Shown: positions 46,037-55,544, counted from the first letter of the stretch. The stretch is 64,000 nt of DNA from Gammaproteobacteria bacterium UBA4421 (GCA_002389675.1 DGQF01000032.1:1-64000), one strand, 5' to 3'. The notes: generated by a model not told the origin, from the sequence alone. Made by a program: numbers and translations.

Positions 46037-46782
46037 CTGGAGAGTGCCTCCTGACTTTTCGCTTCGGCGGTAGCAAGTGCTTGCATCATAGTTTCTCGGT
46101 TGAGGTTGGCAAAGCCGTCGAAGGTAGCTCGCAACGCGGCCTTGTCTCCTTTTTGCAGTGCGCTGTCGAGTGCGTGCGCAAAGTCGATGTAGGCAGCATT
46201 ATCGAAGTGTGTATGCTGATGCAGTGCCGCTAAATTCGGCCACATTTGCTCGAACAGCGTGCGCGATATTAGCTGGATGGGTAAATTTCGGCTGGTCTCC
46301 ATGATGGCTTTCATCAACTCGAAGCGGGCTAGCGTGTGTGCTTCGCGATCCAACTTTCCGGACATCAGAGGTTTGAGTAAATGACGAATTTGCCTGATTT
46401 CTTCTTCGCTGGCCAGCTCCAGAGATTGCTCAGCAGCCAGACCCAGTAATCGGTTGATTACCAGCATGGTTTGATCCAGCAGTATTGCATCGGGTAATTT
46501 GCCTTGTGCAAATAAGTGTCCCATAACGTCTAAACTCGCGTTGGTCCTATCTTGAACGCGAGCACCACCGGGTTGTACTTCAGCCAAACCCATTTGTTCG
46601 AGCTTTTTCATGGCCTCGCGACAGGCTCCGCGGTTGGCGTCAAAGCGCGCAGCCAGATCTCGTTCTGAGGGTAGGCGCTCGCCGACGCGATAGTGCCCGG
46701 ACAAAATATCGTCGATCAGGCTGCCGGCGATTTGTTCGTGTTTACTTGCCACGGTAGTTGTCCCGTACCGATGTCTTTTCAT
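46033..46782 (-). CDS. FadR/GntR-family transcriptional regulator
   Basis: 249 residues. A winged helix-turn-helix at residues about 10-80 (GERLPSERDLAARFDANRG and CREAMKKLEQMGLAEVQPGG) and a helical FCD ligand-binding domain that senses a small organic molecule. A longer frame reaches 46917, but the ATG at 46782 (MKRHRYGTT) gives the family start and leaves an operator-like dyad outside the coding region. It likely represses the RND operon of which it is the first gene. The ligand is unknown. Confidence 0.87.
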   Translation of the reverse strand: MKRHRYGTTTVASKHEQIAGSLIDDILSGHYRVGERLPSERDLAARFDANRGACREAMKKLEQMGLAEVQPGGARVQDRTNASLDVMGHLFAQGKLPDAILLDQTMLVINRLLGLAAEQSLELASEEEIRQIRHLLKPLMSGKLDREAHTLARFELMKAIMETSRNLPIQLISRTLFEQMWPNLAALHQHTHFDNAAYIDFAHALDSALQKGDKAALRATFDGFANLNRETMMQALATAEAKSQEALSR

Positions 46783-46816
46783 CGGGAGTGTTTCTGGAAT
46801 CTTGGTAAGGCCATAA

Positions 46817-46827
46817 TGGTCAGACCA
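46817..46827. promoter_or_regulatory. Likely FadR-type operator
   Basis: TGGTCAGACCA is a perfect dyad with a 3-base centre and matches the FadR-family consensus TNGTNNNACNA at every fixed position. It lies 35 bp upstream of the regulator ATG, in the 198-bp divergent region shared with the DUF427 gene. The likely ligand-responsive autoregulatory site. Confidence 0.68.
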
Positions 46828-46876
46828 AATTGGTGGGGGCGATTGTAGGGGTGAAAGGAAAAAAAGCAAGTGTTTT

Positions 46877-46891
46877 GTTACCCTAGGTAAC
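46877..46891. promoter_or_regulatory. Second dyad in the divergent regulator region
   Basis: GTTACC-CTA-GGTAAC is a perfect 6-bp inverted repeat, 50 bp from the FadR-type dyad and 89 bp before the DUF427 ATG. Its sequence does not fit the FadR consensus, so it may bind a different regulator or overlap a promoter. Confidence 0.45.
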
Positions 46892-46980
46892 GGTTTGAGG
46901 TACTGTTCTCGCATCATTGCCGAAAATGGGAGGCACAGTAGCGTGTTGCGAAGAAAAAGAAATCAACAGGAGTGAATGTG

Positions 46981-47493
46981 ATGTGGAAATATACAGGCGC
47001 TCACCGGCCAGCATTCGCACAAGAGCCTAAACTCGGTCAGGAATCGGTATGGGATTATCCACGCCCGCCAGCCCTTCAAAGCAGTGCCGCGACCATAATT
47101 GTTGCAACCAAGGATGTGCAATTGGCGCGTACTTGTCGAAGTTTACGGATGCTTGAAACGGCGGGACCACCGACATTTTATATCCCTGAAACAGACATTC
47201 AGTGGGAAGCGTTGGTAGAGATTGAGCAGCGTTCCTTTTGTGAGTGGAAAGGCCAGGCCATTTATTTTGCGTTGGCCGGTGACCCTCAGCAAACGCCGGT
47301 TGCCTGGTTATATGCTAACCCGGCACCGGCTTATCTGGCGATTGACCGACATGCTTCTTTCTACCCGGGTCGTGTTGACTGTTTTGTTGATGATGAAAGG
47401 GTACAACCGCAGCCTGGTCATTTTTACGGGGGTTGGATTACGGCCAACATCGTAGGACCTTTCAAAGGAGATCCGGGCACCTCTGGGTGGTAG
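46981..47493 (+). CDS. DUF427 domain protein
   Basis: 170 residues. The pattern TIIVATKDVQLARTCRSLRML (near residue 40), ETAGPPTFYIPETDI, CEWKGQAIYFAL and FYPGRVDCFVDDERVQPQPGHFYGGWIT is that of the DUF427 (PF04248) family, a small beta-barrel of unknown function. The ATG is 8 bases after AGGAG. Divergent from the regulator, sharing its control region. Confidence 0.88.
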   Translation: MWKYTGAHRPAFAQEPKLGQESVWDYPRPPALQSSAATIIVATKDVQLARTCRSLRMLETAGPPTFYIPETDIQWEALVEIEQRSFCEWKGQAIYFALAGDPQQTPVAWLYANPAPAYLAIDRHASFYPGRVDCFVDDERVQPQPGHFYGGWITANIVGPFKGDPGTSGW

Positions 47494-47495
47494 GT

Positions 47496-47514
47496 CATGC
47501 GCTGGGGGCGCATG
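47496..47514. terminator. Hairpin after DUF427 gene
   Basis: CATGCGC/GCGCATG, a perfect 7-bp stem with a TGGGG loop, beginning three bases after the DUF427 stop, followed by CCTTT. Likely ends that transcript; convergent korB ends 14 bases further on. Confidence 0.5.
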
Positions 47515-47527
47515 CCTTTGGTGCAGG

Positions 47528-48517
47528 TTAGTTGCGTCGATCGAGCAAGTTGCCAGTCCGCAGCAGCTGCTCTACTTTTTGGCGACGTTGGCTCGGTCGA
47601 ATGCCCCAATAGCTTGTTTCAAATGCGGGCTGTTCGCGGCGCAATAAAACGCCCATTGCCGTTGGTCCTTGCAGATTAGCCAGAAGCAGGGCTAGTGTCG
47701 GATTAGTTTCGTCGTGCACCAGAATATCATCGAGCGAAATGCCGTCTTGTCCGATTACAACAGGCTCAAGCGCAATCGTTTGAGGGTTGAGGCGCAAACC
47801 TCGAGTGCGGTCTTTGCCATAGATCAAGGGCTCCCCATGGCGCACATGAATCTGCGCTTCAGCAGCAGTTTTCTTGGCCGCGATATCGTCAAAAACGTCC
47901 TTATTGTAGACGATGCAATTCTGCAAAATTTCTACGAACGACGTGCCGTTATGGGTTTTGGCTTCGTTAAACAGTCCCGGCATCGTCTTTTGATCGATGT
48001 CCACGCAGCGGGCGAAGAATGTGGCACCCGCGCCGATAGCAAATTGACCAGGCTGCAACGCGGCTTCTACCGACCCCTGAGGGCTTGTTGGACTATGCGT
48101 TCCGGGTCGAGATGTGGGTGAGTATTGGCCTTTGGTTAGCCCGTAAATTTCATTATTGAAGAGTAAAATGTTCAGATTGATGTTGCGACGTAATGTGTGT
48201 AGCAAGTGATTGCCGCCAATAGAAAGACCATCTCCGTCGCCGGTGACTACCCATACCTCCAATTCAGGATTAGCGAGCTTGACGCCCGTTGCAAAACCCG
48301 GAGCGCGACCATGAATGGTATGGAAGCCGTAGGTGTTAAGGTAATAAGGCATGCGCGAAGAGCAGCCGATGCCCGAAACGAAGACCGTATTTTCAGGTTC
48401 AGAGCCGCCATCGGCCAGCGCGCGCTGTACGCCTTTAAGGATGGAGTAGTCGCCGCATCCCGGACACCAGCGCACTTCTTGATCGGTTGCAAAATCTTTA
48501 AAACTTAGATTACTCAC
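47528..48517 (-). CDS. korB: 2-oxoacid:ferredoxin oxidoreductase, beta subunit
   Basis: 329-residue TPP-binding subunit of a KorAB-type 2-oxoacid (probably 2-oxoglutarate) ferredoxin oxidoreductase. The iron-sulfur-type motif CPGCGDY holds C18 and C21; the TPP site is VVTGDGDGLSIGG...NNEIYGLTKGQYSPTS. The start is GTG, overlapping the stop of korA by 8 bases. The substrate is inferred from the KorB family, not shown. Confidence 0.9.
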   Translation of the reverse strand: MSNLSFKDFATDQEVRWCPGCGDYSILKGVQRALADGGSEPENTVFVSGIGCSSRMPYYLNTYGFHTIHGRAPGFATGVKLANPELEVWVVTGDGDGLSIGGNHLLHTLRRNINLNILLFNNEIYGLTKGQYSPTSRPGTHSPTSPQGSVEAALQPGQFAIGAGATFFARCVDIDQKTMPGLFNEAKTHNGTSFVEILQNCIVYNKDVFDDIAAKKTAAEAQIHVRHGEPLIYGKDRTRGLRLNPQTIALEPVVIGQDGISLDDILVHDETNPTLALLLANLQGPTAMGVLLRREQPAFETSYWGIRPSQRRQKVEQLLRTGNLLDRRN

Positions 48518-50378
48518 GTGAGTCTCCTACCGCTTGGGCGCGCTTTGGTGCAAGTTTGGCAATTGCCGTTTTGACTTCACTTACAATCAAAGGTTGCCCA
48601 GTGACTTTGTTGTATTGGGTGAGGTTGAGGTTGAGCTTGTCGCGCAAGAGGGTGGCCAGTTGCCCGGTGTTAAGTTCGGGTACCAATATATGATCAAAGC
48701 CTGCAAGCAATTGCCCTAAATTTTCTGGAAATGGCAGGATGTGGCGGATGTGAACGTGCCCGACCTGTAAACCTTCATCGAGACACTCTTTGACGGCGCG
48801 CGATATACTGCCGAACGTGGACCCCCAAGCAACAACAGCGACCCCGCCGCTGACTCCCTGCTCAATGGTTTGATCGGGGATGAACTGGGCGACACTGGCA
48901 ACCTTTGAGGTTCGAATATCAGTCATCGCTTGGTGATTGTCTGCGTCGTAAGAAATGTTTCCCGTGCTGGCATCTTTTTCGATGCCGCCGACACGGTGAA
49001 TAAAGCGTGGATTCCCGGGAGCTGCCCACAAGCGTGCGAAAGTTGCAGGATCTCGCTCAAAAACTCCCTGCTCGGCATCAGCTTTGGGTTTTGTGGTCAA
49101 GATTTCTGGATAGCCACTGATGTCTGGAATCGGCCACAGCTCTGATGCATTAGCGATATAACCGTCGGTGAGTAAAATAACCGGGGTCATGTGGCGCACC
49201 GCGATGCGCACAGCCTCAATCGCGGTGTCAAAACAGTCAGCGGGCGAGCGTGCTGCAACTACGGGTAACGGTGTGTCACCGTTGCGGCCATAAACGGCTT
49301 GATAAAGATCGCTTTGCTCGGTTTTTGTTGGCATGCCGGTTGAAGGGCCTGCACGCTGACTGTTCACGAGCACCAAGGGTAGCTCGGTGGCTACGGCCAA
49401 GCCCAAAGCTTCGGTTTTCAATGCAACACCTGGACCGCTGGAGGAGGTGACGCCCAGTTTACCCGCATAGGATGAACCGATCGCGGCGCAGATTGCTGCA
49501 ATTTCGTCTTCTGCTTGATAGGTGGCGACGCCGGCATCCTCTAGCCCAACCAGATGGTGCAACAAGCTGGAGGCGGGCGTAATCGGGTATGAGCAGAACA
49601 TCAATTGCGTGTCGGCAAGCTCACCGGCTGCAACCAGTCCCAAAGCCAAACTTTCTGCGCCGGTGATGGTTCTGTATTCTACCGCGGCCAATGATGCTTG
49701 TAAGGTTGTTGGCTGTTTCAGAACTTGCGGGAATTCGGTATTTTCGGCGTAGGCGTTGCCTGCATTTAAAGCTGCTAAATTGGCTTCGCGAATTTTTTCG
49801 TTGTTCGCGAATTTGTCCTGTATCCAGTTCTGGGTTTGGGAGCGCGATTGATCAAACATCCATAAAATCAAACCAAGCGCCCAAAAATTCTTGCATCGTC
49901 CGGCATCTTTAGTGCCCAAACCGTGCGGTTTGACGGCTTCTACCGTGAGATCTGTAATGTTGATGTCTACGACTTGGTAGGCATCCATGGTGCCGTCCGT
50001 GAGGGGATTGCTGGTAAGATCCGCGCGTTTGATGCGCTGGTCTGTAAATGCGTTAGCGTCCACAATCACCAGTGTTTGGGGAGATAGATTGGCCAGATTA
50101 ACCACCAGTGCAGCGGGATTGAAAGCGATTAGCACATCGGGTGTGTCGCCGGGGGTGGTGATATGGTCGCCACCAAACTGGATCTGAAAAGCAGACACGC
50201 CGTATCGGGTTCCCGTTGGTGCGCGAATTTCGGCTGGAAAGTCCGGTAGAGTTGCCAAGTCGTGGCCTGACATGGCGGAGGCGACGGTAAATTGTTGACC
50301 CTGTAGCTGGATGCCGTCGCCGGAATCGCCTGCGAAGCGGATGACATGGCTGTTTTTGCTTGCTGTTGTTTCGAACAC
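48510..50378 (-). CDS. korA: 2-oxoacid:ferredoxin oxidoreductase, alpha subunit (gamma-alpha fusion)
   Basis: 622-residue subunit in which the gamma domain (AGDSGDGIQLQGQQF, residues about 16-30) is fused to the alpha domain (YPITPASSLLHHLVGLEDAGV near residue 263). It forms KorAB with the following gene and reduces ferredoxin while decarboxylating a 2-oxoacid to acyl-CoA. The start is GTG. Usual KorA length is about 600-630. The enzyme is often associated with ferredoxin-based redox metabolism. Confidence 0.92.
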   Translation of the reverse strand: MFETTASKNSHVIRFAGDSGDGIQLQGQQFTVASAMSGHDLATLPDFPAEIRAPTGTRYGVSAFQIQFGGDHITTPGDTPDVLIAFNPAALVVNLANLSPQTLVIVDANAFTDQRIKRADLTSNPLTDGTMDAYQVVDINITDLTVEAVKPHGLGTKDAGRCKNFWALGLILWMFDQSRSQTQNWIQDKFANNEKIREANLAALNAGNAYAENTEFPQVLKQPTTLQASLAAVEYRTITGAESLALGLVAAGELADTQLMFCSYPITPASSLLHHLVGLEDAGVATYQAEDEIAAICAAIGSSYAGKLGVTSSSGPGVALKTEALGLAVATELPLVLVNSQRAGPSTGMPTKTEQSDLYQAVYGRNGDTPLPVVAARSPADCFDTAIEAVRIAVRHMTPVILLTDGYIANASELWPIPDISGYPEILTTKPKADAEQGVFERDPATFARLWAAPGNPRFIHRVGGIEKDASTGNISYDADNHQAMTDIRTSKVASVAQFIPDQTIEQGVSGGVAVVAWGSTFGSISRAVKECLDEGLQVGHVHIRHILPFPENLGQLLAGFDHILVPELNTGQLATLLRDKLNLNLTQYNKVTGQPLIVSEVKTAIAKLAPKRAQAVGDSRE

Positions 50379-50459
50379 GTTTGCAGACCTAGCGCAATGA
50401 TATCGGCGCGCATTGTAGCGACTTTCACGTTTAATGCGAGGTGTCGGTGCGATTGAGGT

Positions 50460-50475
50460 GGTATATGCATATACC
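50460..50475. promoter_or_regulatory. 16-bp perfect palindrome in korA-uvrB divergent region
   Basis: GGTATATGCATATACC lies 81 bp before the korA start and 155 bp before the uvrB ATG. A perfect AT-rich dyad in a divergent promoter region is a plausible operator; no known factor is matched. Confidence 0.42.
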
Positions 50476-50562
50476 TGAATGTCGGTTTGAATTTGACATC
50501 TTGTTGCGAAACGCTAGAGTTCGCGCTTGTCGCGCTGCGGATATCACCCTGTCAGCGGTTAC

Positions 50563-50579
50563 TGATGGCGACGCCATCA
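50563..50579. other. 17-bp dyad upstream of uvrB
   Basis: TGATGGCG-A-CGCCATCA, a perfect 8-bp inverted repeat around one base, 50 bp before the uvrB ATG. It may be an operator or an mRNA leader hairpin. It does not match the LexA consensus (CTG-N10-CAG). Confidence 0.4.
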
Positions 50580-50629
50580 CGGCGTACGCAGGTCAAAACG
50601 GCCGCCTTGCCTTCGATTGAGTCCATACC

Positions 50630-52645
50630 ATGTCTGACGTGCACCCATTTAAAGTGGTTTCCAATTTTCAGCCCGCGGGCGACCAGCCCAATGCGATCAC
50701 TGCGCTGGTCGACGGAATAGAAGAGGGCTTGAGCCATCAGACGTTGTTGGGTGTGACTGGGTCGGGGAAAACCTTCACGATTGCTAAGGTCATTGAGCAG
50801 ATTCAGCGCCCGACAATTATTCTTGCACCTAATAAGACGCTCGCCGCTCAACTTTATGGTGAGTTTAAAGATTTTTTTCCGCATAACAGCGTCGAGTATT
50901 TTGTTTCCTACTACGATTATTACCAGCCTGAGGCTTACGTTGCCGCGTCCGATACCTATATCGAAAAGGATTCATCGATCAATGCGCATATCGAACAGAT
51001 GCGTTTGTCTGCAACTAAGGCACTGCTGGAGCGTCGCGACACGATCATTGTGGCATCTGTCTCGGCGATCTATGGACTGGGTGACCCACAATCTTATCTG
51101 CGGATGGTCATTCATTTAGACCGTGGCGATCGAGTGGATCAGCGACAGTTGTTGCTGCGTTTGGCTGAATTGCAATATACACGCAACGATCAGGTGTTTC
51201 AGCGGGGCACTTACCGCGTGCGTGGAGATGTCATCGATGTCTTCCCGGCGGACTCAGAAAAACAGGCGGTTCGTGTAGAGTTGTTTGATGATGAAATAGA
51301 GGCGCTTTCGATATTTGATCCCCTGACCGGGGAAATTATACAGCGTGTACCCCGCTACACGGTATTTCCCAAGACACATTACGTTACGCCACGCGAGCGT
51401 ATGCTTTCAGTCCTGGACGATATCAAAGAAGAACTTCAAGATCGCTTGAATCACCTCACACAGAATAACAAATTAGTCGAAGCGCAGCGCTTGGAGCAGC
51501 GTACTCGCTTTGATTTGGAAATGATTCAGGAGCTTGGTTATTGCTCTGGTATCGAAAACTATTCCCGATATTTGTCTGCGCGGGAAGCCGGGCAAGCGCC
51601 GCCGACGTTGTTTGAGTACCTGCCCTCTGATGCTCTGCTGGTCTTGGATGAATCGCATGTGACCGTGCCGCAGATTGGCGCCATGTACAAAGGGGACCGT
51701 TCGCGTAAAGAGACTTTGGTGGAGTATGGTTTTCGTCTGCCATCGGCCTTGGACAATCGGCCGTTGCGTTTTGAAGAATGGGAGCGTTTGGCGCCGCAGA
51801 TGATTTTTGTCTCAGCGACGCCGTCAACGTACGAGGCGCAAATGGGTGGTCAGACGGTTGAACAGGTTGTGCGGCCAACTGGCTTGCTTGATCCAGAGAT
51901 CATTATCCGACCGGCGATTAGTCAGGTGGATGATTTACTCAGTGAAATAAAAAGTGTTGTTGAAGGCAAGGAGCGGGTGCTGGTGACAACGCTGACCAAG
52001 CGCATGTCTGAAGATTTAACTGAATACCTGGATGAACACGGCGTGCGAGTCCGTTATCTGCATTCCGATATTGATACCGTTGAGCGAATGGAGATTATTC
52101 GCGATTTGCGTTTGGGTGAGTTTGACGTGTTGGTGGGTATTAACTTGCTGCGTGAAGGGCTCGATTTGCCGGAGGTTTCTCTGGTGGCGATCTTTGATGC
52201 GGACAAAGAAGGTTTTCTGCGTTCGGAGCGTTCGCTGATTCAGACCATTGGTCGGGCTGCACGCAACGTCAGGGGGCGCGCAATTCTTTATGCCGATGCT
52301 AGGACCGGATCGATGGACCGGGCTATTGGTGAAACTAATCGTCGTCGTGCGAAACAGCTGGCGCACAATCAGGCACAGGGGATTGTGCCGGTGAGCATCT
52401 CGAAAACAATTAATGATGTTATGGAAGGTGCGCGGGTCACATCCGGTGGCAGTAAGCGTTCGACCAAGACTGGTATAAGCAGGCAAGAGACCACAGAAAT
52501 TCCTCAGAGCCCCAAGGCGCTTGGAAAGCTTCTGGCCGAGCTTGAAAAACGTATGTTAGATCATGCCCAAAATTTAGAATTTGAAGAAGCCGCAGCGGTT
52601 CGTGATCAGCTGCAGCGGGTGCGGGATGCGGGCCTCAAACACTAG
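50630..52645 (+). CDS. uvrB: Excinuclease ABC subunit B
   Basis: 671-residue nucleotide excision repair helicase-like protein. Walker A GVTGSGKT is at residues 41-48, the beta-hairpin [10 protein letters not shown] near residue 93, and the DExx motif in LVLDESH near 340. The C-terminal UVR domain ([21 protein letters not shown], in part) binds UvrC. Motifs V and VI lie in [14 protein letters not shown] and QTIGRAARN. Length normal. No LexA box found in the 250 bp upstream. Confidence 0.97.
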   Translation: MSDVHPFKVVSNFQPAGDQPNAITALVDGIEEGLSHQTLLGVTGSGKTFTIAKVIEQIQRPTIILAPNKTLAAQLYGEFKDFFPHNSVEYFVSYYDYYQPEAYVAASDTYIEKDSSINAHIEQMRLSATKALLERRDTIIVASVSAIYGLGDPQSYLRMVIHLDRGDRVDQRQLLLRLAELQYTRNDQVFQRGTYRVRGDVIDVFPADSEKQAVRVELFDDEIEALSIFDPLTGEIIQRVPRYTVFPKTHYVTPRERMLSVLDDIKEELQDRLNHLTQNNKLVEAQRLEQRTRFDLEMIQELGYCSGIENYSRYLSAREAGQAPPTLFEYLPSDALLVLDESHVTVPQIGAMYKGDRSRKETLVEYGFRLPSALDNRPLRFEEWERLAPQMIFVSATPSTYEAQMGGQTVEQVVRPTGLLDPEIIIRPAISQVDDLLSEIKSVVEGKERVLVTTLTKRMSEDLTEYLDEHGVRVRYLHSDIDTVERMEIIRDLRLGEFDVLVGINLLREGLDLPEVSLVAIFDADKEGFLRSERSLIQTIGRAARNVRGRAILYADARTGSMDRAIGETNRRRAKQLAHNQAQGIVPVSISKTINDVMEGARVTSGGSKRSTKTGISRQETTEIPQSPKALGKLLAELEKRMLDHAQNLEFEEAAAVRDQLQRVRDAGLKH

Positions 52646-52652
52646 ACCCTGT

Positions 52653-52681
52653 GCGTCTAGCCGCTAATTGCGGCTAGACGC
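52653..52681. terminator. 12-bp hairpin between uvrB and the TonB receptor gene
   Basis: GCGTCTAGCCGC/GCGGCTAGACGC is a perfect 12-bp stem with a TAATT loop, in the 45-bp gap between convergent genes. No T-run follows on either strand, but the stem is strong enough to end or protect both transcripts. Confidence 0.6.
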
Positions 52682-52690
52682 GCCAAGGCG

Positions 52691-55462
52691 CTAAATCGCG
52701 CCAAATCGGAAGGTCAAGTCCACGCCGTAAAATCGGGGATACAGTGATGCCGCGGTGCGGCGCCAATCGCTATTAGCGGTTGCTGTGCCAATCTCCCGGG
52801 TATAAACCTCGTCGAGAACGTTATCGACAAATGCACGAACGACAAATTTGTCTTTGTTGTCTCGCCAGGTGAGTGACATATCTAGGCGTTCTCTTTCAGG
52901 CACTTCATCATAGGCGCGTTTGAAGCCCTCAGATTGGTACTCACCGGTATAAGACCAAGTGGCGCCGGCGGTGAGAGTGCCTTGCGAAAAGCCCCATTCG
53001 TAGGTGCCCCAAAGGGTGTATTTCCATTCCGGAATTCGCTTGAGTGAATTCCCGTCGAGATTGCGAGCCAAGAAAGCATCTCTGCCACCCGCTTCAGTTT
53101 GGTTAAATACCTCAATAGGATAAAACGGGTTGTCGTCCTCTAATACAAAAATGTCATCGGTATATTCGGTGTCGGTCCAGCTGAGATTGCCGCCGAGCAT
53201 TAAGGCATCTGTGGGTAGCCATGTAGCCTCAATTTCGATACCACGATTTTTGGCCTCTTTGGCATTGCGCACCTGATCCTGACTCAAGCCAGAGGTTGCA
53301 TTGAATACTTCCACCCGGTCTTGGTAGTCGTCATAGGTGTACATATAGGCGGATGTATTGATTTGTAGTTGCCCGTCAAGCAATGTCGCCTTGTAGCCGA
53401 TTTCCGTCGCTAGAACCTCTTCCTGATCGTATGAAAGGGGTTCGATGCCGGAGAGGCCGCCAGGAGGTGTGCCTCTTGAATCACCAATGCCCAGTGAATA
53501 TCCGCCGGAACGATAGCCGGTGGTGACTGACGCGTAGACGAGGGTGTCTTCGTTGGGGGTCCAGTCTAAGTTGACGCGAAAGGAGACATCTCCCCAGTCG
53601 TCATCTCCCTCGGCGGCATCAGAAAACGAAAATGGCAAGCCTTGCAGGCGCAACGGTGTAGCACATTGAGGGTCGGTAAGCTCACAAGTGGGCGCAATCG
53701 GTGCGGCAGGATTAAAGGTTGGTGCAGCGGCGCCCATAAATACGTTGGTAATGGCTAACGGCGTCAGGCCCAGTGAAGAGCAAACACCGGCGCCACCGAA
53801 AGCGCCGTCGCAGGCTCCGACGATGAAGGGGTCCAAGGCGTTGTTGAGTTCAAAATACCCTGTGCGTTCCTCAAAGGCTTCTTTTTCGTCTTTGGCCCAA
53901 CGCACGCCGACGGTGAGTGCCCACTGCTCATTAAAAGTGTAGGTCCCCTGCGTGTAAACGGCAAAAGCGTCGGTGTCTACGGTATTCCAGTATTCATAAA
54001 ATGCGCCCGTCGGGTCACCTTCCCAAGTGCCTAGCACTTGGCTTCCGACCGGTGCCGCGCCGCGACGAACATGACCGCCTGTAGGGTCAGTGACCACAAA
54101 GGGTAGAAACCCCGCCATATTCCCGTAAATGGTGGGGTTCGTAAAGCGCCCCTGACTGGCCGTGTCGCGGAAGGCATAATTCTGCAGGCGTTCTGAGTTG
54201 AAGTAATATAAACCGCTGGTCATTTGGAGATTATCACCAATGCTCCAAAGCAGTTGTAGCTCGTGAGATTGGGTTTCGACAGCCTCAAGCACGGTCTGCC
54301 GCGGCTGTGAGAATTCACCGTTGGTAGCGTCTAGATCGATGTCGAACGTGTAGTCGAATTCGGACCAGCCCACAAGGTATTTCAAAGAGGTGGTTTCATT
54401 GATGTCCCAGCTGAGATCGAATTGAATGCCGTTCTGATCAAACTTTTCATTGTTGTCGTTGTTGGTTGCCACCGCACCGTTGAGGTCTTGAAGGTCGGTG
54501 TCGGTCTCCAGTCCGGTCAGTCCGAATCCTGAGTTGGGCACAAATGAGTTGGCAATATCGGTGCCGGGGCGGTGAAAAGCGCCGTAGAGTGTTTGACCGT
54601 TAGGGTGGCTAAATGGAATCGCGCCGGGAGTGGTCGCGTCCGCTGATCCAAGTCCGCGCGCGTAATTGGTGGTTGCGCGGTTGTCGCGCATGCCACCAGG
54701 TCCTTCGTCTACCACCGGGCTTTGACCGACTATGCGATTCGAGGACCGATCATTGAAGCGCAGATTGGCTTGCCAATCTTCAGCGATATCCCACTTAAGG
54801 GCGAGAGAAAAATTCTGATCGTCAATGCTGTTGATGCGCTCTGAACCGTTCATGCCCCGTTGAGCACCATCGCGGTCGCGTTTGACACCCACGATGCGGC
54901 CTGACAGCTTATCTTCGATGATCGGCCCGGATAGGATGCCATAAACCTCTTGAGCCTCCAGATTTCCGGACAACACTCGAAATTCACCTTCAACCTCATT
55001 GGTAGGTTTGTTGGTGATGTAATTCAGCGCGCCACCAATTGAATTTCGTCCGTAAAGTGTCCCTTGAGGTCCTCTAAGTGCCTCGATTCGCTCGACGTCG
55101 TAAAGGCCGTTTTCCGAGGCGGCAATGCCGAAGTCTTCTGAATAGATGCCGTTATAATAAGTCGCTACGCCGGGATCGCCACCTAGCGCGCGGAAGTTGC
55201 GACCGACGCCCCGAATACGAATGTCGTAAGCATCACGCGTCGTTGATGGTAAAAAATTGACTAATTCGTCTGCGCCTTGGATGCCAAAGTCTTCCAGCAT
55301 ATCTTCACCAAAAGCGGTGATTGAAATGGATGTGTCGGATACTGTGGATTGGCGTTTTTCAGCAGTTACGACAACCTCTTCGATGCGCCTCTCCTGGGCC
55401 AAGACCGTCGAGGCAGTAAATAGGCACGCGACTATTGTCGTGCAAGCTCGGATAGAGTTCAT
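52691..55462 (-). CDS. TonB-dependent outer-membrane receptor
   Basis: 923-residue receptor. A signal peptide (residues 1-22, ending VLAQ) precedes the TonB-box-like EEVVVTAEKR and an N-terminal plug domain (VSDTSISITAFGEDMLEDFG to about residue 170). The rest is a beta-barrel ending in an aromatic-type C-terminus (GVDLTFRFGAI). It imports iron complexes, vitamins or polymers through TonB/ExbBD. Ligand not readable. A GGGAGG site lies before the ATG. Confidence 0.92.
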   Translation of the reverse strand: MNSIRACTTIVACLFTASTVLAQERRIEEVVVTAEKRQSTVSDTSISITAFGEDMLEDFGIQGADELVNFLPSTTRDAYDIRIRGVGRNFRALGGDPGVATYYNGIYSEDFGIAASENGLYDVERIEALRGPQGTLYGRNSIGGALNYITNKPTNEVEGEFRVLSGNLEAQEVYGILSGPIIEDKLSGRIVGVKRDRDGAQRGMNGSERINSIDDQNFSLALKWDIAEDWQANLRFNDRSSNRIVGQSPVVDEGPGGMRDNRATTNYARGLGSADATTPGAIPFSHPNGQTLYGAFHRPGTDIANSFVPNSGFGLTGLETDTDLQDLNGAVATNNDNNEKFDQNGIQFDLSWDINETTSLKYLVGWSEFDYTFDIDLDATNGEFSQPRQTVLEAVETQSHELQLLWSIGDNLQMTSGLYYFNSERLQNYAFRDTASQGRFTNPTIYGNMAGFLPFVVTDPTGGHVRRGAAPVGSQVLGTWEGDPTGAFYEYWNTVDTDAFAVYTQGTYTFNEQWALTVGVRWAKDEKEAFEERTGYFELNNALDPFIVGACDGAFGGAGVCSSLGLTPLAITNVFMGAAAPTFNPAAPIAPTCELTDPQCATPLRLQGLPFSFSDAAEGDDDWGDVSFRVNLDWTPNEDTLVYASVTTGYRSGGYSLGIGDSRGTPPGGLSGIEPLSYDQEEVLATEIGYKATLLDGQLQINTSAYMYTYDDYQDRVEVFNATSGLSQDQVRNAKEAKNRGIEIEATWLPTDALMLGGNLSWTDTEYTDDIFVLEDDNPFYPIEVFNQTEAGGRDAFLARNLDGNSLKRIPEWKYTLWGTYEWGFSQGTLTAGATWSYTGEYQSEGFKRAYDEVPERERLDMSLTWRDNKDKFVVRAFVDNVLDEVYTREIGTATANSDWRRTAASLYPRFYGVDLTFRFGAI

Positions 55463-55530
55463 GGAGGCCTCCCCTCAATAGATTCCGTGTATGTTCCAAA
55501 TTTCTAGAACGTGTGTCTGATTAATCCCCC

Positions 55531-55544
55531 CCTCCCAAGGGAGG
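55531..55544 (+). terminator. Short hairpin with T-run
   Basis: CCTCC/GGAGG stem, CAAG loop, followed by TTTT. It lies 70 bp upstream of the TonB receptor gene start on the opposite strand; it may end a leftward-facing leader or be chance. Confidence 0.3.

Noticed and set aside
50379..50629. LexA (SOS) box upstream of uvrB
   Set aside because: No CTG-N10-CAG pattern was found; CTG and CAG triplets occur but at the wrong distance.
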